DNA of 64,000 nt from Tsukamurella spumae. GTDB lineage: Bacteria; Actinomycetota; Actinomycetes; Mycobacteriales; Mycobacteriaceae. Location of the stretch: contig NZ_JAAXOQ010000005.1 of NCBI RefSeq assembly GCF_012396015.1, positions 62,001-126,000 on the forward strand. Reading direction: 5' to 3'. A program made the position numbers and the translations under genes. Below the pieces are notes generated by a model. That model saw nothing but the letters and a program-made list of their open reading frames with translations. It was not told where the DNA came from and did no database searches. Below are positions 44,318 through 51,673 of the stretch, in pieces; within the stretch, counting starts at the first letter, position 1; the number at the start of each line of letters is the position of its first letter.

Positions 44318-45480
44318 GAACGATGGTGCCCGTCGGTGCGGGCATCGTCACCGCCCTCGTCGGCTACACCTCGGCCTTCGCCGTGGTGCTCGCCGGCCTG
44401 CGTGGCGTGGGCGCGAGCCCGGGACAGGCCGCGTCCGGCCTGCTGGCGGTCACGGTGACCATGGGGGCGGCGTCGGCGCTGCTGTCCTGGCGGTACCGGA
44501 TGCCGATCATCAGCGCCTGGTCGACGCCCGGTGCCGCGCTGCTCGCGACCACCGGCGCCGTCGCGGGCGGGTGGCCGGCCGCGGTCGGCGCGTTCATCGT
44601 GTGCGGGGTTCTCTTCGTGGTGACCGGGCTGTGGCCGGCCCTCGCGAGGTGGGTGCAGCGTATCCCCGCGCCGATCGCGCAGGCCATGCTCGCGGGCGTC
44701 CTGCTGCCGCTGTGCATCGCACCGGTGAAGGCCCTCGCCGCGCATCCCGCGGCCGTCGCGCCGGTGTTGCTCGTGTGGCTGGTGCTGCTCAAGGTCCGGC
44801 CGCGGTGGGCGGTCCCGTTGGCGTTCGTCGTCGCGCTGGTCGTGATCGGTATCGCCCTGGTGCGCGACGATGCCGTCCCCGCCTTCTCGGCGCTGGTGCC
44901 GCACGTGGAGTGGACGACGCCCGCCTGGACGCTGCAGGCGATGACCGGCGTCCTCCTGCCGCTGTACATCGTGACCATGGCCTCGCAGAACATCCCCGGT
45001 GCGGCCGTGCTCGCGACCTACGGCTACACGGTGCCCTGGCGGCCGGCGCTGACGGTGACCGGCGTCCTGTCGGCGGTCGGCGCGCCCTTCGGCGGGCACG
45101 CGATCAACCTCGCGGCGATCAGTGCCGCCCTCGCCGCGGGACCGGATGCGGGGCCGGCGCCTCGCCGCTGGATCGCGGGTGTGTCGTCGGGGGCCGCGAA
45201 TCTCGTTCTCGGCGTGGTCAGTACGGGTCTGACGGCGATCGTGCTCGCGGCGCCCGCGGGCGTGATCCAGGCCGTCGCCGGCGTCGCGCTCGTGGGTGCC
45301 TTCGCCGCCGCGTGCGCGGGGGCGATGGCAGATGTCGAGGCCCGGGTGCCGGCGGCGGTGACCTTCGTCGTCGCCGCGTCGGGGACGACGGTGGTCGGCA
45401 TCGGGTCGGCGTTCTGGGCCCTCGTGGTCGGCATCGTCGTCTACCTGCTGCTGGGGGTTCGACGGTCCGCCCCGGCGTGA
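44299..45480 (+). CDS. benE: BenE-family benzoate/H+ symporter-like transporter
   Basis: A 393-residue membrane protein with about 12 helices, of the BenE family (proton-coupled benzoate uptake in Acinetobacter). Typical blocks are P-I-I-S-A-W-S-T-P-G-A-A-L-L (about 57-70), A-M-L-A-G-V-L-L-P and G-A-P-F-G-G-H-A-I-N-L-A-A-I-S-A-A-L. No benzoate catabolic genes are adjacent, so the substrate may differ. The ATG at 44299 gives a full-length protein with no extra N-terminus. Its 3' end lies 20 bp before attL of the integrated element and is intact. Confidence 0.85.
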   Translation: MERSENGTMVPVGAGIVTALVGYTSAFAVVLAGLRGVGASPGQAASGLLAVTVTMGAASALLSWRYRMPIISAWSTPGAALLATTGAVAGGWPAAVGAFIVCGVLFVVTGLWPALARWVQRIPAPIAQAMLAGVLLPLCIAPVKALAAHPAAVAPVLLVWLVLLKVRPRWAVPLAFVVALVVIGIALVRDDAVPAFSALVPHVEWTTPAWTLQAMTGVLLPLYIVTMASQNIPGAAVLATYGYTVPWRPALTVTGVLSAVGAPFGGHAINLAAISAALAAGPDAGPAPRRWIAGVSSGAANLVLGVVSTGLTAIVLAAPAGVIQAVAGVALVGAFAAACAGAMADVEARVPAAVTFVVAASGTTVVGIGSAFWALVVGIVVYLLLGVRRSAPA

Positions 45481-45500
45481 GGCGGTCCCTCGTACTCCGT

Positions 45501-45527
45501 CGGTCGGGATGACAGGATTTGAACCTG
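45501..45527. repeat. attL core (27-bp direct repeat)
   Basis: Identical over 27 bp to 56054-56080 and ending GAACCTG; the next base differs (T here, C at the right end). It is a copy of the tRNA-Pro 3' end (acceptor and T-arm strand) detached from the rest of the gene. Confidence 0.9.
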
Positions 45528-45585
45528 TATTTGGCGCTCTCGGCGAAGGTAGTTCCCACCTGCTGAAATGACGCTATGAGCAGCG

Positions 45586-45614
45586 TTGACACCATCCTGT
45601 CACCCGCTCATACT
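45586..45614 (+). promoter_or_regulatory. Predicted integrase promoter
   Basis: TTGACA (45586-45591), 17 bp, CATACT (45609-45614). The predicted start overlaps the first arm-type site (45624-45631), so integrase binding could repress its own gene. Confidence 0.55.
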
Positions 45615-45623
45615 TGGTCAAAC

Positions 45624-45664
45624 GTGCCCAACAATCATCACTGATTCGGGCAGAGATTGGGCAC
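45624..45664. promoter_or_regulatory. Candidate integrase arm-type sites, left end
   Basis: TTGGGCAC occurs in inverted orientation at 45624-45631 and directly at 45657-45664. The same octamer recurs at the right end of the element (55999-56006). Confidence 0.5.
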
Positions 45665-45678
45665 GGAGAGGGCATGGG

Positions 45679-46827
45679 ATGACAGGCAAGAAGCGCGCAT
45701 TCGGGACGGTGCGGCAGCTCCCATCGGGACGATGGCAGGCCCGCTACACAGGCCCCGACGGGCTCCGATACAAGGCGCCGACCACGTTCCTCACAGAGAA
45801 GGACGCGCAGGCGTGGATCACCACCGAGCAGGCCGACGTGATCCGCAACCAGTGGCTACCCACCGCCGAGGACGCGGTCGACGTTCCGTTCGGCGAGTAC
45901 GCCGAGGCGTGGCTCAAGGATCGCGACCTCAAGCCCACCACTCGCAACCTCTACCGCGGGATCCTCGACCAACGGATCCTGCCGACGTTCGCCTCGACGC
46001 CGCTCGCGGAGATCACGCCCGAGAAGGTGCGCCGCTGGCACGCCCTTGTTGCCCCAGGCAAGGCCACCGCGAAGGCGCACGCCTATGCGCTGCTGCGCAC
46101 CATCCTCGGGACCGCGGCCGGCGACGGGCTCATCGACGCCAATCCGTGCAAGGTCAAGGGCGCCGGCACCGCGGTCCGCAAGAAGGCGATCCGCCCCGCC
46201 ACCATCGACGAGGTCGTGGCGATCGCCGACCACATGGGCAAGGCCGACCCCAAGTACCGCGTGCTCGTCCTGCTCGCCGCGTGGACCGCCCTACGATTCG
46301 GCGAGGCCGTCGAACTTCGCCGCCGAGACGTGCGCCTCGTCGCGACCAAGCAGGACGACGAGACGACCACCTACTCGGGCACGCTGTTCATCCGCCGCGC
46401 CGTGACGCGGGTCAAGGGTGAGCGGATCCAAGGCGACCCGAAGGCCGGGTCCGTGCGCGACGTGGCGATCCCGCCGCACCTGGTGCCCGTCGTGCAGAAG
46501 CACCTCGACGACAACGTGGGGGAGGGGCCGGACGCGCTGCTGTTCCCCGCCGCGAAGGATCCGGCACTCACGCTCTCGCACACCGCGATGGTCAAGGTGT
46601 TCTATCCCGCCCGCAAGTCAGCGGGACGCGAAGACCTCACGTTCCACGGCCTGCGGCACACCGGCGCGACCCTGGCCGCCCAGACCGGCGCCACACTCGC
46701 CGAACTCATGGCCCGCCTCGGGCACACCACCAGCGCCGCAGCGATGCGGTATCAGCACGCGGCGGCAGGACGGGACGCCGAGATTGCTCGCCGACTGTCC
46801 GCACTCACCGAAGGACCGAAGTCATGA
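45679..46827 (+). CDS. int: Tyrosine-type site-specific integrase
   Basis: A 382-residue recombinase that inserts and excises the element. The N-terminal ~60 residues are a basic arm-binding domain (F-G-T-V-R-Q-L-P-S-G-R-W-Q-A-R-Y), residues ~70-165 a SAM-like core-binding domain, then the catalytic domain: Arg near 205 (T-A-L-R-F-G-E-A), H-G-L-R-H-T-G-A-T (His ~323, Arg ~326) and the nucleophile Tyr near 358 (M-R-Y-Q-H). ATG 45679 has GGAGAGGG upstream and gives the normal length. It reads away from attL, 151 bp inside the element. Confidence 0.95.
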   Translation: MTGKKRAFGTVRQLPSGRWQARYTGPDGLRYKAPTTFLTEKDAQAWITTEQADVIRNQWLPTAEDAVDVPFGEYAEAWLKDRDLKPTTRNLYRGILDQRILPTFASTPLAEITPEKVRRWHALVAPGKATAKAHAYALLRTILGTAAGDGLIDANPCKVKGAGTAVRKKAIRPATIDEVVAIADHMGKADPKYRVLVLLAAWTALRFGEAVELRRRDVRLVATKQDDETTTYSGTLFIRRAVTRVKGERIQGDPKAGSVRDVAIPPHLVPVVQKHLDDNVGEGPDALLFPAAKDPALTLSHTAMVKVFYPARKSAGREDLTFHGLRHTGATLAAQTGATLAELMARLGHTTSAAAMRYQHAAAGRDAEIARRLSALTEGPKS

Positions 46828-47279
46828 CCTGGAACGCCGAGAACTACGCCGCCGAGATCGCTGCCAAGGAGGCGAGCACCGGGAAGAAGTTCGTCGAGGC
46901 CCTGTGCTGCGAGTGCGGCAACCACTTCATGCGGTGGCGCAGCCCGAAGTTCAGCGAGGGTGTCGCGTGGCCGCTCTGCTCTCAGTTCGAGCAGCGGACC
47001 ATCACGGCACCCTGCAAGCCCTGCGGACGCCGCACGAAGCACGCCGAACTCACCCGGGACGCGTGGCGCGACTACCGCGAGATCGAGCAGCATGTCGCCG
47101 TCGACGGCTGGGCCCTGCCTGAGCTGTCGGAGTCGGTTCGACAGCGGTGGGACGGGAAGCGGGAATCCGACCAAGGGCTCCGCGAGGACATGCACCGGAG
47201 CTACTGGGCGAAGGTTGAGAAGGACCTCGCCGGCGGCACCATCGGCGAGTGGTCAGGTTCGATCGTCTGGACCGACTGA
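46824..47279 (+). CDS. Cys-rich hypothetical protein of the element
   Basis: A 151-residue protein coupled to the integrase by an ATGA overlap. Cys pairs at C-C-E-C-G (about residues 28-32) and C-K-P-C-G (about 64-68) suggest a zinc ribbon. The C-terminal half is acidic/basic helical, with Trp residues (Y-W-A-K-V-E-K-D-L, ending S-I-V-W-T-D). I do not recognise it; a DNA-binding or regulatory role in the element is only a guess. A terminator-like hairpin follows. Confidence 0.6.
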   Translation: MTWNAENYAAEIAAKEASTGKKFVEALCCECGNHFMRWRSPKFSEGVAWPLCSQFEQRTITAPCKPCGRRTKHAELTRDAWRDYREIEQHVAVDGWALPELSESVRQRWDGKRESDQGLREDMHRSYWAKVEKDLAGGTIGEWSGSIVWTD

Positions 47280-47297
47280 GCCACCGCGATCCTTCGC

Positions 47298-47333
47298 CAA
47301 TCCCCCGTCCGCGCACCAGCGGGCGGGGGATTG
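47298..47333 (+). terminator. Hairpin terminator after the integrase unit
   Basis: CAATCCCCCGTCCGC (47298-47312) pairs with GCGGGCGGGGGATTG (47319-47333) at 14 of 15 positions around a 6-nt loop. It separates the int unit from the excisionase-led operon. Confidence 0.6.
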
Positions 47334-47435
47334 TTGCGTTCAGAAGGTCAAGGGACGCCGTGCGTTTTTCCTGAGCAGCTTGTGACTGTTGGCTGGTGTA
47401 GCAGATACATAACTCGCGCAACGGATTTCGTTCGA

Positions 47436-47450
47436 TTCTCGCGACGAGAA
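47436..47450. promoter_or_regulatory. Palindrome TTCTCG-CGA-CGAGAA upstream of the excisionase operon
   Basis: A perfect 6-bp-arm palindrome about 120 bp upstream of the excisionase-like start, in the 237-bp leader (47334-47570) that must contain the main rightward promoter. A repressor or helper-phage inducer could bind here; no standard -35/-10 pair was convincing in this leader. Confidence 0.35.
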
Positions 47451-47570
47451 GGGGCGGTTGCGGCGTGGGCAAACCCCGAGAAACGAGCCGACAAGGCCGG
47501 ACCTGTCGTGACCAGTGACTACACCTTTGAGAGCGCTCACCAGCACTCACAGACCATCAGGAGGAAGCAA

Positions 47571-47813
47571 ATGGGCCGGAAGATCCCCCTTGCGGAAGCA
47601 ATTCGATCCAGGGCGTATGGGTCTCGTTCGACGCTCGATCGGCGGATCGCCGAGGGCAAGCTCACCAAGTACCGCATCGGCGGCGTCGGTCGCGTGTACC
47701 TCGACGAGGACGAACTCGACGCCCTGTTCATCCCCGACGCCCCGCTCGTAGCAGCGAAAGGCGCCCGGCCCACGCGCGCCGTGCCCGAGCAGCCTCGCGG
47801 GAGCGCCGCTTGA
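47571..47813 (+). CDS. Excisionase/AlpA-like helix-turn-helix protein
   Basis: An 80-residue DNA-binding protein. The MerR-like winged helix of excisionases reads S-R-S-T-L-D-R-R-I-A-E-G-K-L-T-K-Y-R-I-G-G-V-G-R-V-Y with the usual D-E-D-E-L-D end; the C-terminus is Ala/Pro/Arg-rich. The ATG has AGGAGGAAG upstream. In satellites and integrative elements such proteins direct excision and often switch on the operon. The next gene starts at its stop codon. Confidence 0.75.
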   Translation: MGRKIPLAEAIRSRAYGSRSTLDRRIAEGKLTKYRIGGVGRVYLDEDELDALFIPDAPLVAAKGARPTRAVPEQPRGSAA

Positions 47814-48199
47814 CGCGCGTGACCGCCGACGCCGCGATAGCGGCACGGACGTGGGCGCGGGAGGCCGGCATCTGGCTTCCCGCGCCACCGACCGACGCCT
47901 CGCGTGAGGTGTCGTTCTCGGTCGGACTTGAGTGGGCCGCACCGTATCTCGCTGCGCACCAGGACTTGCCGACGTTCGGGACGCCCGCGTGGCGCGACGA
48001 GACCGAGCAGCGCCGCAAGACCGCGGCGGCCGTCGTGGCCGCCCTCGACTGGGCGATGCGGATCGAGGCCAGAACCACCGCGCGTATCGCCGCGTCGCAC
48101 TCCGTGAGCGAAGCCGCGAACTGGCCAGCCATAGGGCGCATTCCGTCTCATGAGGTTCGGTGCACGATGCCCGACTACATCCCTAGGAGGGCCGCATGA
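47810..48199 (+). CDS. Small hypothetical protein of the element
   Basis: Up to 129 residues from a TTG overlapping the excisionase stop (GTG 47819 is an alternative). It is Ala/Arg-rich, mainly helical, with A-A-A-V-V-A-A-L-D-W-A-M-R-I-E-A-R as a probable helix. Its stop overlaps the next start. No family recognised. Confidence 0.5.
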   Translation: MTRVTADAAIAARTWAREAGIWLPAPPTDASREVSFSVGLEWAAPYLAAHQDLPTFGTPAWRDETEQRRKTAAAVVAALDWAMRIEARTTARIAASHSVSEAANWPAIGRIPSHEVRCTMPDYIPRRAA

Positions 48200-49419
48200 C
48201 AGCCGAACACACCGGTGTGGGCCGTCAGCTCCGCATCACCCGCGGCACCGAGGTCCGTGCGCGCCGGATCCGATGGCTTATTGAGCACTGGATTCCGCTC
48301 GGCGCGCTCACACTGCTCGCTGGCCGCGAAGGGCTGGGCAAGTCCACGATCGCCTGTTGGTGGGCGGCGTGGATCACGCGCATGGGGCAGAACATCGTCT
48401 ATATCCACACCGAGGACAGCCGGGAGCACACCGTCGCGCCGCGACTACGGGCCGCGGGCGCGGACATGGACCGCGTTCTGTTCATCGACGTGGCGACGGA
48501 CTACACCGAGAACGGCAACCTCGTCCTACCGCTCGACAACGAGGCGTTGGAAGTGCTGTGCGTCGACCATGACGTGAAGCTCGTCGTGCTCGACGCCGCC
48601 ACCTCGGCGATGCACTCGTCCCTGTCGGGCAAGGACGATCGGCAGGTCCGGCAGTTCCTCGAGCCGCTCTCGCAGATGGCCGCACGCCTCGACATCGTCG
48701 TGCTCGGCCTGGTCCACTTCGGCAAGCGCGACGGGGACGACAGCGGCAAGCTCATCCTCGGCTCAATCGCGTGGTCCCAGGTCGCCCGTTCGGTGCTCTC
48801 GGTGGCCGCCGACGACGACGCCGGGCACCTGGTGGTCACGAACACAAAGGGCAACCTCGCCACGCGCACACACTCCGAGGCGTGCCGCATCGTCACGCGC
48901 ACCATCGACACCGAGGACGGCTCCGCCGAGATCGGCGCCGCCGAGTGGATCGGCGAGGTGTCCACCGACGCCCGCGACCTGTTGGCCGGCGATCGCAGCA
49001 GCGACCACCAGGAGGTCGACGACTGGCTTCGCGCTCAGCTCAAGGGCGGGCGCGTCAAGGCGACCGAGTTGTACTCGGCGGCCGACGCGGCCGGGCACTC
49101 CAAGGACGGCGCGAAGCGCGCCAAGAAGCGCCTCGGTGTCCTGGCGATCAAGGACGGAACGTGGTGGTGGGAGCTCCCCAGTCAAGGGAGCTCCGACCAA
49201 GGGAGCACGCCCGATCCCCATGCACGCTCCCTTGCTCCCTTGCTCCCTTCCAGGTCAGAGGGGGTGCCAAGGGAGCACGACAGCCAAGGGAGCAAGGGAG
49301 CGCATGAAGGGGTGGGCCTGCTCCCTTGCGCCGCGTGCGGCTTCCCGATCACCGCGCCCACCGATGTTGAGCGCGAGCAACGACGACACGACAGCTGTAT
49401 CGAGAAGGAGTCAGCATGA
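48196..49419 (+). CDS. RecA/DnaB-like AAA ATPase (RepA-type replication helicase)
   Basis: A 407-residue protein. Walker A is G-R-E-G-L-G-K-S-T (about residues 43-51); Walker B is L-V-V-L-D-A (about 128-133); a sensor-type L-G-L-V-H-F-G-K-R (about 172-180) follows, as in hexameric RepA/AAA_25 helicases used by plasmids and satellites. Residues ~270-320 look like a winged helix (K-A-T-E-L-Y-S-A-A-D-A-A-G-H-S-K), and the end has a Cys pair (C-A-A-C-G-F). The 3' part of the gene carries nine copies of an octamer that may be the replication origin. The gene is inside the element's main operon. Confidence 0.8.
   Translation: MTAEHTGVGRQLRITRGTEVRARRIRWLIEHWIPLGALTLLAGREGLGKSTIACWWAAWITRMGQNIVYIHTEDSREHTVAPRLRAAGADMDRVLFIDVATDYTENGNLVLPLDNEALEVLCVDHDVKLVVLDAATSAMHSSLSGKDDRQVRQFLEPLSQMAARLDIVVLGLVHFGKRDGDDSGKLILGSIAWSQVARSVLSVAADDDAGHLVVTNTKGNLATRTHSEACRIVTRTIDTEDGSAEIGAAEWIGEVSTDARDLLAGDRSSDHQEVDDWLRAQLKGGRVKATELYSAADAAGHSKDGAKRAKKRLGVLAIKDGTWWWELPSQGSSDQGSTPDPHARSLAPLLPSRSEGVPREHDSQGSKGAHEGVGLLPCAACGFPITAPTDVEREQRRHDSCIEKESA
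49184..49327. repeat. Iteron-like cluster: nine copies of AAGGGAGC
   Basis: Perfect octamers in direct orientation start at 49184, 49199, 49269, 49286 and 49294; inverted copies (GCTCCCTT) start at 49226, 49234, 49242 and 49320. Three inverted copies are head-to-tail without spacers. The cluster lies within the coding region of the ATPase, after its catalytic core. Clustered short repeats in or beside a replication initiator gene are typical of iteron origins. Confidence 0.65.
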
Positions 49420-49721
49420 CTATGTCGAACCGTGACCACACGCAGGACGGCATCGACCATGCCCTTGCCCTCGCCACCCTCGCCGCCGAGCACACGGACG
49501 AGCAGACCAAGGATGCGAACCTCGCCGCCTACATGTCCACGTTGGGGCGGGTCGAGATGAAGCACACCATCGCAGTGTTCCCACATCTGCTCGGCGCGAT
49601 CATCGCGGCGTGGATGCAGGACCGCGAGCAGCTCGGCCTCATCGAGCACGCCCTCTCACCCGCCGAGTTCATCCGCACTACCGCCGAGTTCTGGGCCGTC
49701 GAGAAGGAGTGGAACCTGTGA
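49416..49721 (+). CDS. Small hypothetical protein of the element
   Basis: A 101-residue acidic helical protein with AGAAGGAG before ATG 49416 (ATG 49422 also possible). It contains a moderately hydrophobic helix F-P-H-L-L-G-A-I-I-A-A-W-M. No family recognised. Its place before HNH-terL could suit a packaging accessory, but there is no motif evidence. Confidence 0.55.
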   Translation: MTMSNRDHTQDGIDHALALATLAAEHTDEQTKDANLAAYMSTLGRVEMKHTIAVFPHLLGAIIAAWMQDREQLGLIEHALSPAEFIRTTAEFWAVEKEWNL

Positions 49722-50134
49722 TGCGGGCGTGCGCCGACTGCGGCGAGCCCACCGAGGCGTACGGACGGTGCGGGGACTGCGCCGCCTCGCCGGTCGCCCA
49801 GGCGCCCGGCCGGCACCCGAGCAAGAGCAGCACGGCCCGCGGGTACGGCACGGCGTGGCGCAAGCTGTCCGAGCGCGCCCGCCGGATGCAGCCCTGGTGC
49901 TCGAGCTGCGGATCGCACGACGACCTCACGTGCGACCACTCGCCCGAGGCATGGGAGCGCTACCTCGCGGGCAAGCCGATCCGCCCCGTCGACGTGGACG
50001 TGCTGTGCCGCCGCTGCAACAGCGAGAAGGGCCGCGCACGCCCTGATGCCTCGCCCCGGCCCTCAGCGCCACGCTCAGGCACCAGGGGGATGGGGGTCAC
50101 GTCGGGGGGCCCGACCCATGGGGGGGGAGGCTAA
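49721..50134 (+). CDS. Phage-type HNH endonuclease
   Basis: A 137-residue nuclease. An N-terminal Cys ribbon (C-A-D-C-G, C-G-D-C) precedes the HNH core C-S-S-C-G, L-T-C-D-H-S-P-E-A-W and L-C-R-R-C-N-S-E-K-G. Phage HNH proteins next to the terminase are required for DNA packaging and cos cleavage in several cos-type phages. The last ~20 residues are Gly/Ser/Thr-rich and run through a G-run. ATG 49721 overlaps the preceding stop. Confidence 0.85.
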   Translation: MRACADCGEPTEAYGRCGDCAASPVAQAPGRHPSKSSTARGYGTAWRKLSERARRMQPWCSSCGSHDDLTCDHSPEAWERYLAGKPIRPVDVDVLCRRCNSEKGRARPDASPRPSAPRSGTRGMGVTSGGPTHGGGG

Positions 50135-50197
50135 GTTTCACTCTGGATTGAGCGCAGGGCGCTCAACTCTCGGATCCGGCTACCTGGTGGGCGCCCT

Positions 50198-51673
50198 GTG
50201 ACCGCCCCGACGCGCCTGAAAGCGGGCGTCAAGAAGGCGATCGAGGTCGAGCCGTTCGACTTCTCGGACTGGCCGGCGGACTTCGCTGAGCGGGTGATCC
50301 GGTTCATCGAGACCTATTGCACGATCCCGACGGGCGTCGGCGCGGGTGAGCTGGTGGTGCTCGCGGAGTTTCAGCGCGAGATCATCCGCGGCACGTTTGC
50401 GCCCGGTATCCGGCAGGCCCTCGTCTCCATGCCTCGTGCGAACGCCAAGACGACGCTGGCCGCCATGATCGCCCTCGCGGTGCTGCACCTGGTCGAGGAC
50501 TCGCCCGAGGTGCTTGTCGTGGCGTCGGATGCTCGGCAGGCCACTATCACGCTGCGCATGGCGCGGCGAATGACCGAGCTGAATGAGGATCTGCTCGCGC
50601 GGACTCACGTGTACAAGGACTCGCTGCGGACGCCGCAGAACGATGGGCTGCTGCAACCGCTCCCGGCGGATCCGGCGGCGCTGCATGGCTGGAATCCGCG
50701 ACTGCTCATCTGCGACGAGCTGCACGTGGTCACCGAGGACACGTGGGAGGCCGCCTCATCGGTGGCGGGCAAGCGGCCCGTGTCGACGACGCTCGCGATC
50801 TCGACCCCGTCGACTTCGCAGGAGTCGGTCATGTGGCGTCTTGTGCAGCACGGGCGTACCGGCGACGATCCGGCGTTCTACCTACGTGAGTTCTCCGCCC
50901 CTGAGGGGTGCGAGCTCGACGACGTGGCAGCGTGGCGTGAGGCCAATCCGGCGATGACGTGCGACCCGCCGTTCCTCGCCGAGGACGGTATGCGCGCGGC
51001 CATGCGCACCCTGCGCGAGGGACCGTTCCGGCAATTGCGCCTCGGCCAGTGGGTCGGGCAGGTCGACCGCTGGCTGCCGTGGGGCGTGTGGGAGCCGCTG
51101 GCCGCGCCGCGCAAGCTCAAGCGCACCGACAAGGTCGTGCTGGCCTTCGATGGGTCCGCGTCGGGCGATAACACCGCGCTCGTCGGCTGCACCGTCGGGC
51201 CGGACCCGTACGTGTTTCTCGTCGCCCTGTGGGACAACCCCGGTGATCCGCGGTGGCGGGTGCCTCGCGAGGACGTGGCGGCCAAGGTCGCCGAGTGCTT
51301 CGAGTCGATGAACGTCGTCGAGCTGGCCGCGGACCCGTGGGGGTGGCGCTCGGAGCTGGAGGCGTGGGCGAAGAAGTTCGGTGCCAAGCGGGTGGTCGAG
51401 TACAACACCGCGCACGCCACTCGCATGGCGCCGGCCACGGACCGGTTCTACGGCGCGGTGGTCGATGGGCGTCTCGCTCACGACGGCAACGACCGCCTCG
51501 CCGAGCACCTCGGAAACGCCGTCGCCAAGCGCACCCCGATGGGCGACCTCGTCGCCAAGGACAAGAAGAACAGCAAGCACAAGATCGACGCCGCCGTGGC
51601 GGCCATCATCGCCCTCGACAGGGCAGCGTTCCACTCCAACAAGAAGTCCACTCGCGCAAGGAGTTTCAAGTGA
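50198..51673 (+). CDS. terL: Phage terminase, large subunit
   Basis: A 491-residue packaging motor. The ATPase has a variant Walker A S-M-P-R-A-N-A-K-T-T (about residues 77-86) and Walker B L-L-I-C-D-E-L-H (about 167-174); the nuclease domain has A-F-D-G-S-A-S-G-D-N-T (about 313-323) and D-A-A-V-A-A-I-I-A-L near the end. Both halves are intact. The GTG at 50198 follows a 63-bp gap after the HNH gene. No small terminase gene was recognised upstream. Confidence 0.93.
   Translation: MTAPTRLKAGVKKAIEVEPFDFSDWPADFAERVIRFIETYCTIPTGVGAGELVVLAEFQREIIRGTFAPGIRQALVSMPRANAKTTLAAMIALAVLHLVEDSPEVLVVASDARQATITLRMARRMTELNEDLLARTHVYKDSLRTPQNDGLLQPLPADPAALHGWNPRLLICDELHVVTEDTWEAASSVAGKRPVSTTLAISTPSTSQESVMWRLVQHGRTGDDPAFYLREFSAPEGCELDDVAAWREANPAMTCDPPFLAEDGMRAAMRTLREGPFRQLRLGQWVGQVDRWLPWGVWEPLAAPRKLKRTDKVVLAFDGSASGDNTALVGCTVGPDPYVFLVALWDNPGDPRWRVPREDVAAKVAECFESMNVVELAADPWGWRSELEAWAKKFGAKRVVEYNTAHATRMAPATDRFYGAVVDGRLAHDGNDRLAEHLGNAVAKRTPMGDLVAKDKKNSKHKIDAAVAAIIALDRAAFHSNKKSTRARSFK

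Noticed and set aside
47331-47570. N-terminal extension of the excisionase-like protein upstream of 47571
   Set aside because: The frame is open, but AGGAGG directly precedes ATG 47571, the extension crosses the palindrome and promoter region, and excisionases are small.
49221-49250. Tandem GCTCCCTT units as a CRISPR array or simple microsatellite
   Set aside because: Units are 8 bp without spacers, only three are tandem, and both orientations occur over 144 bp, which fits neither.
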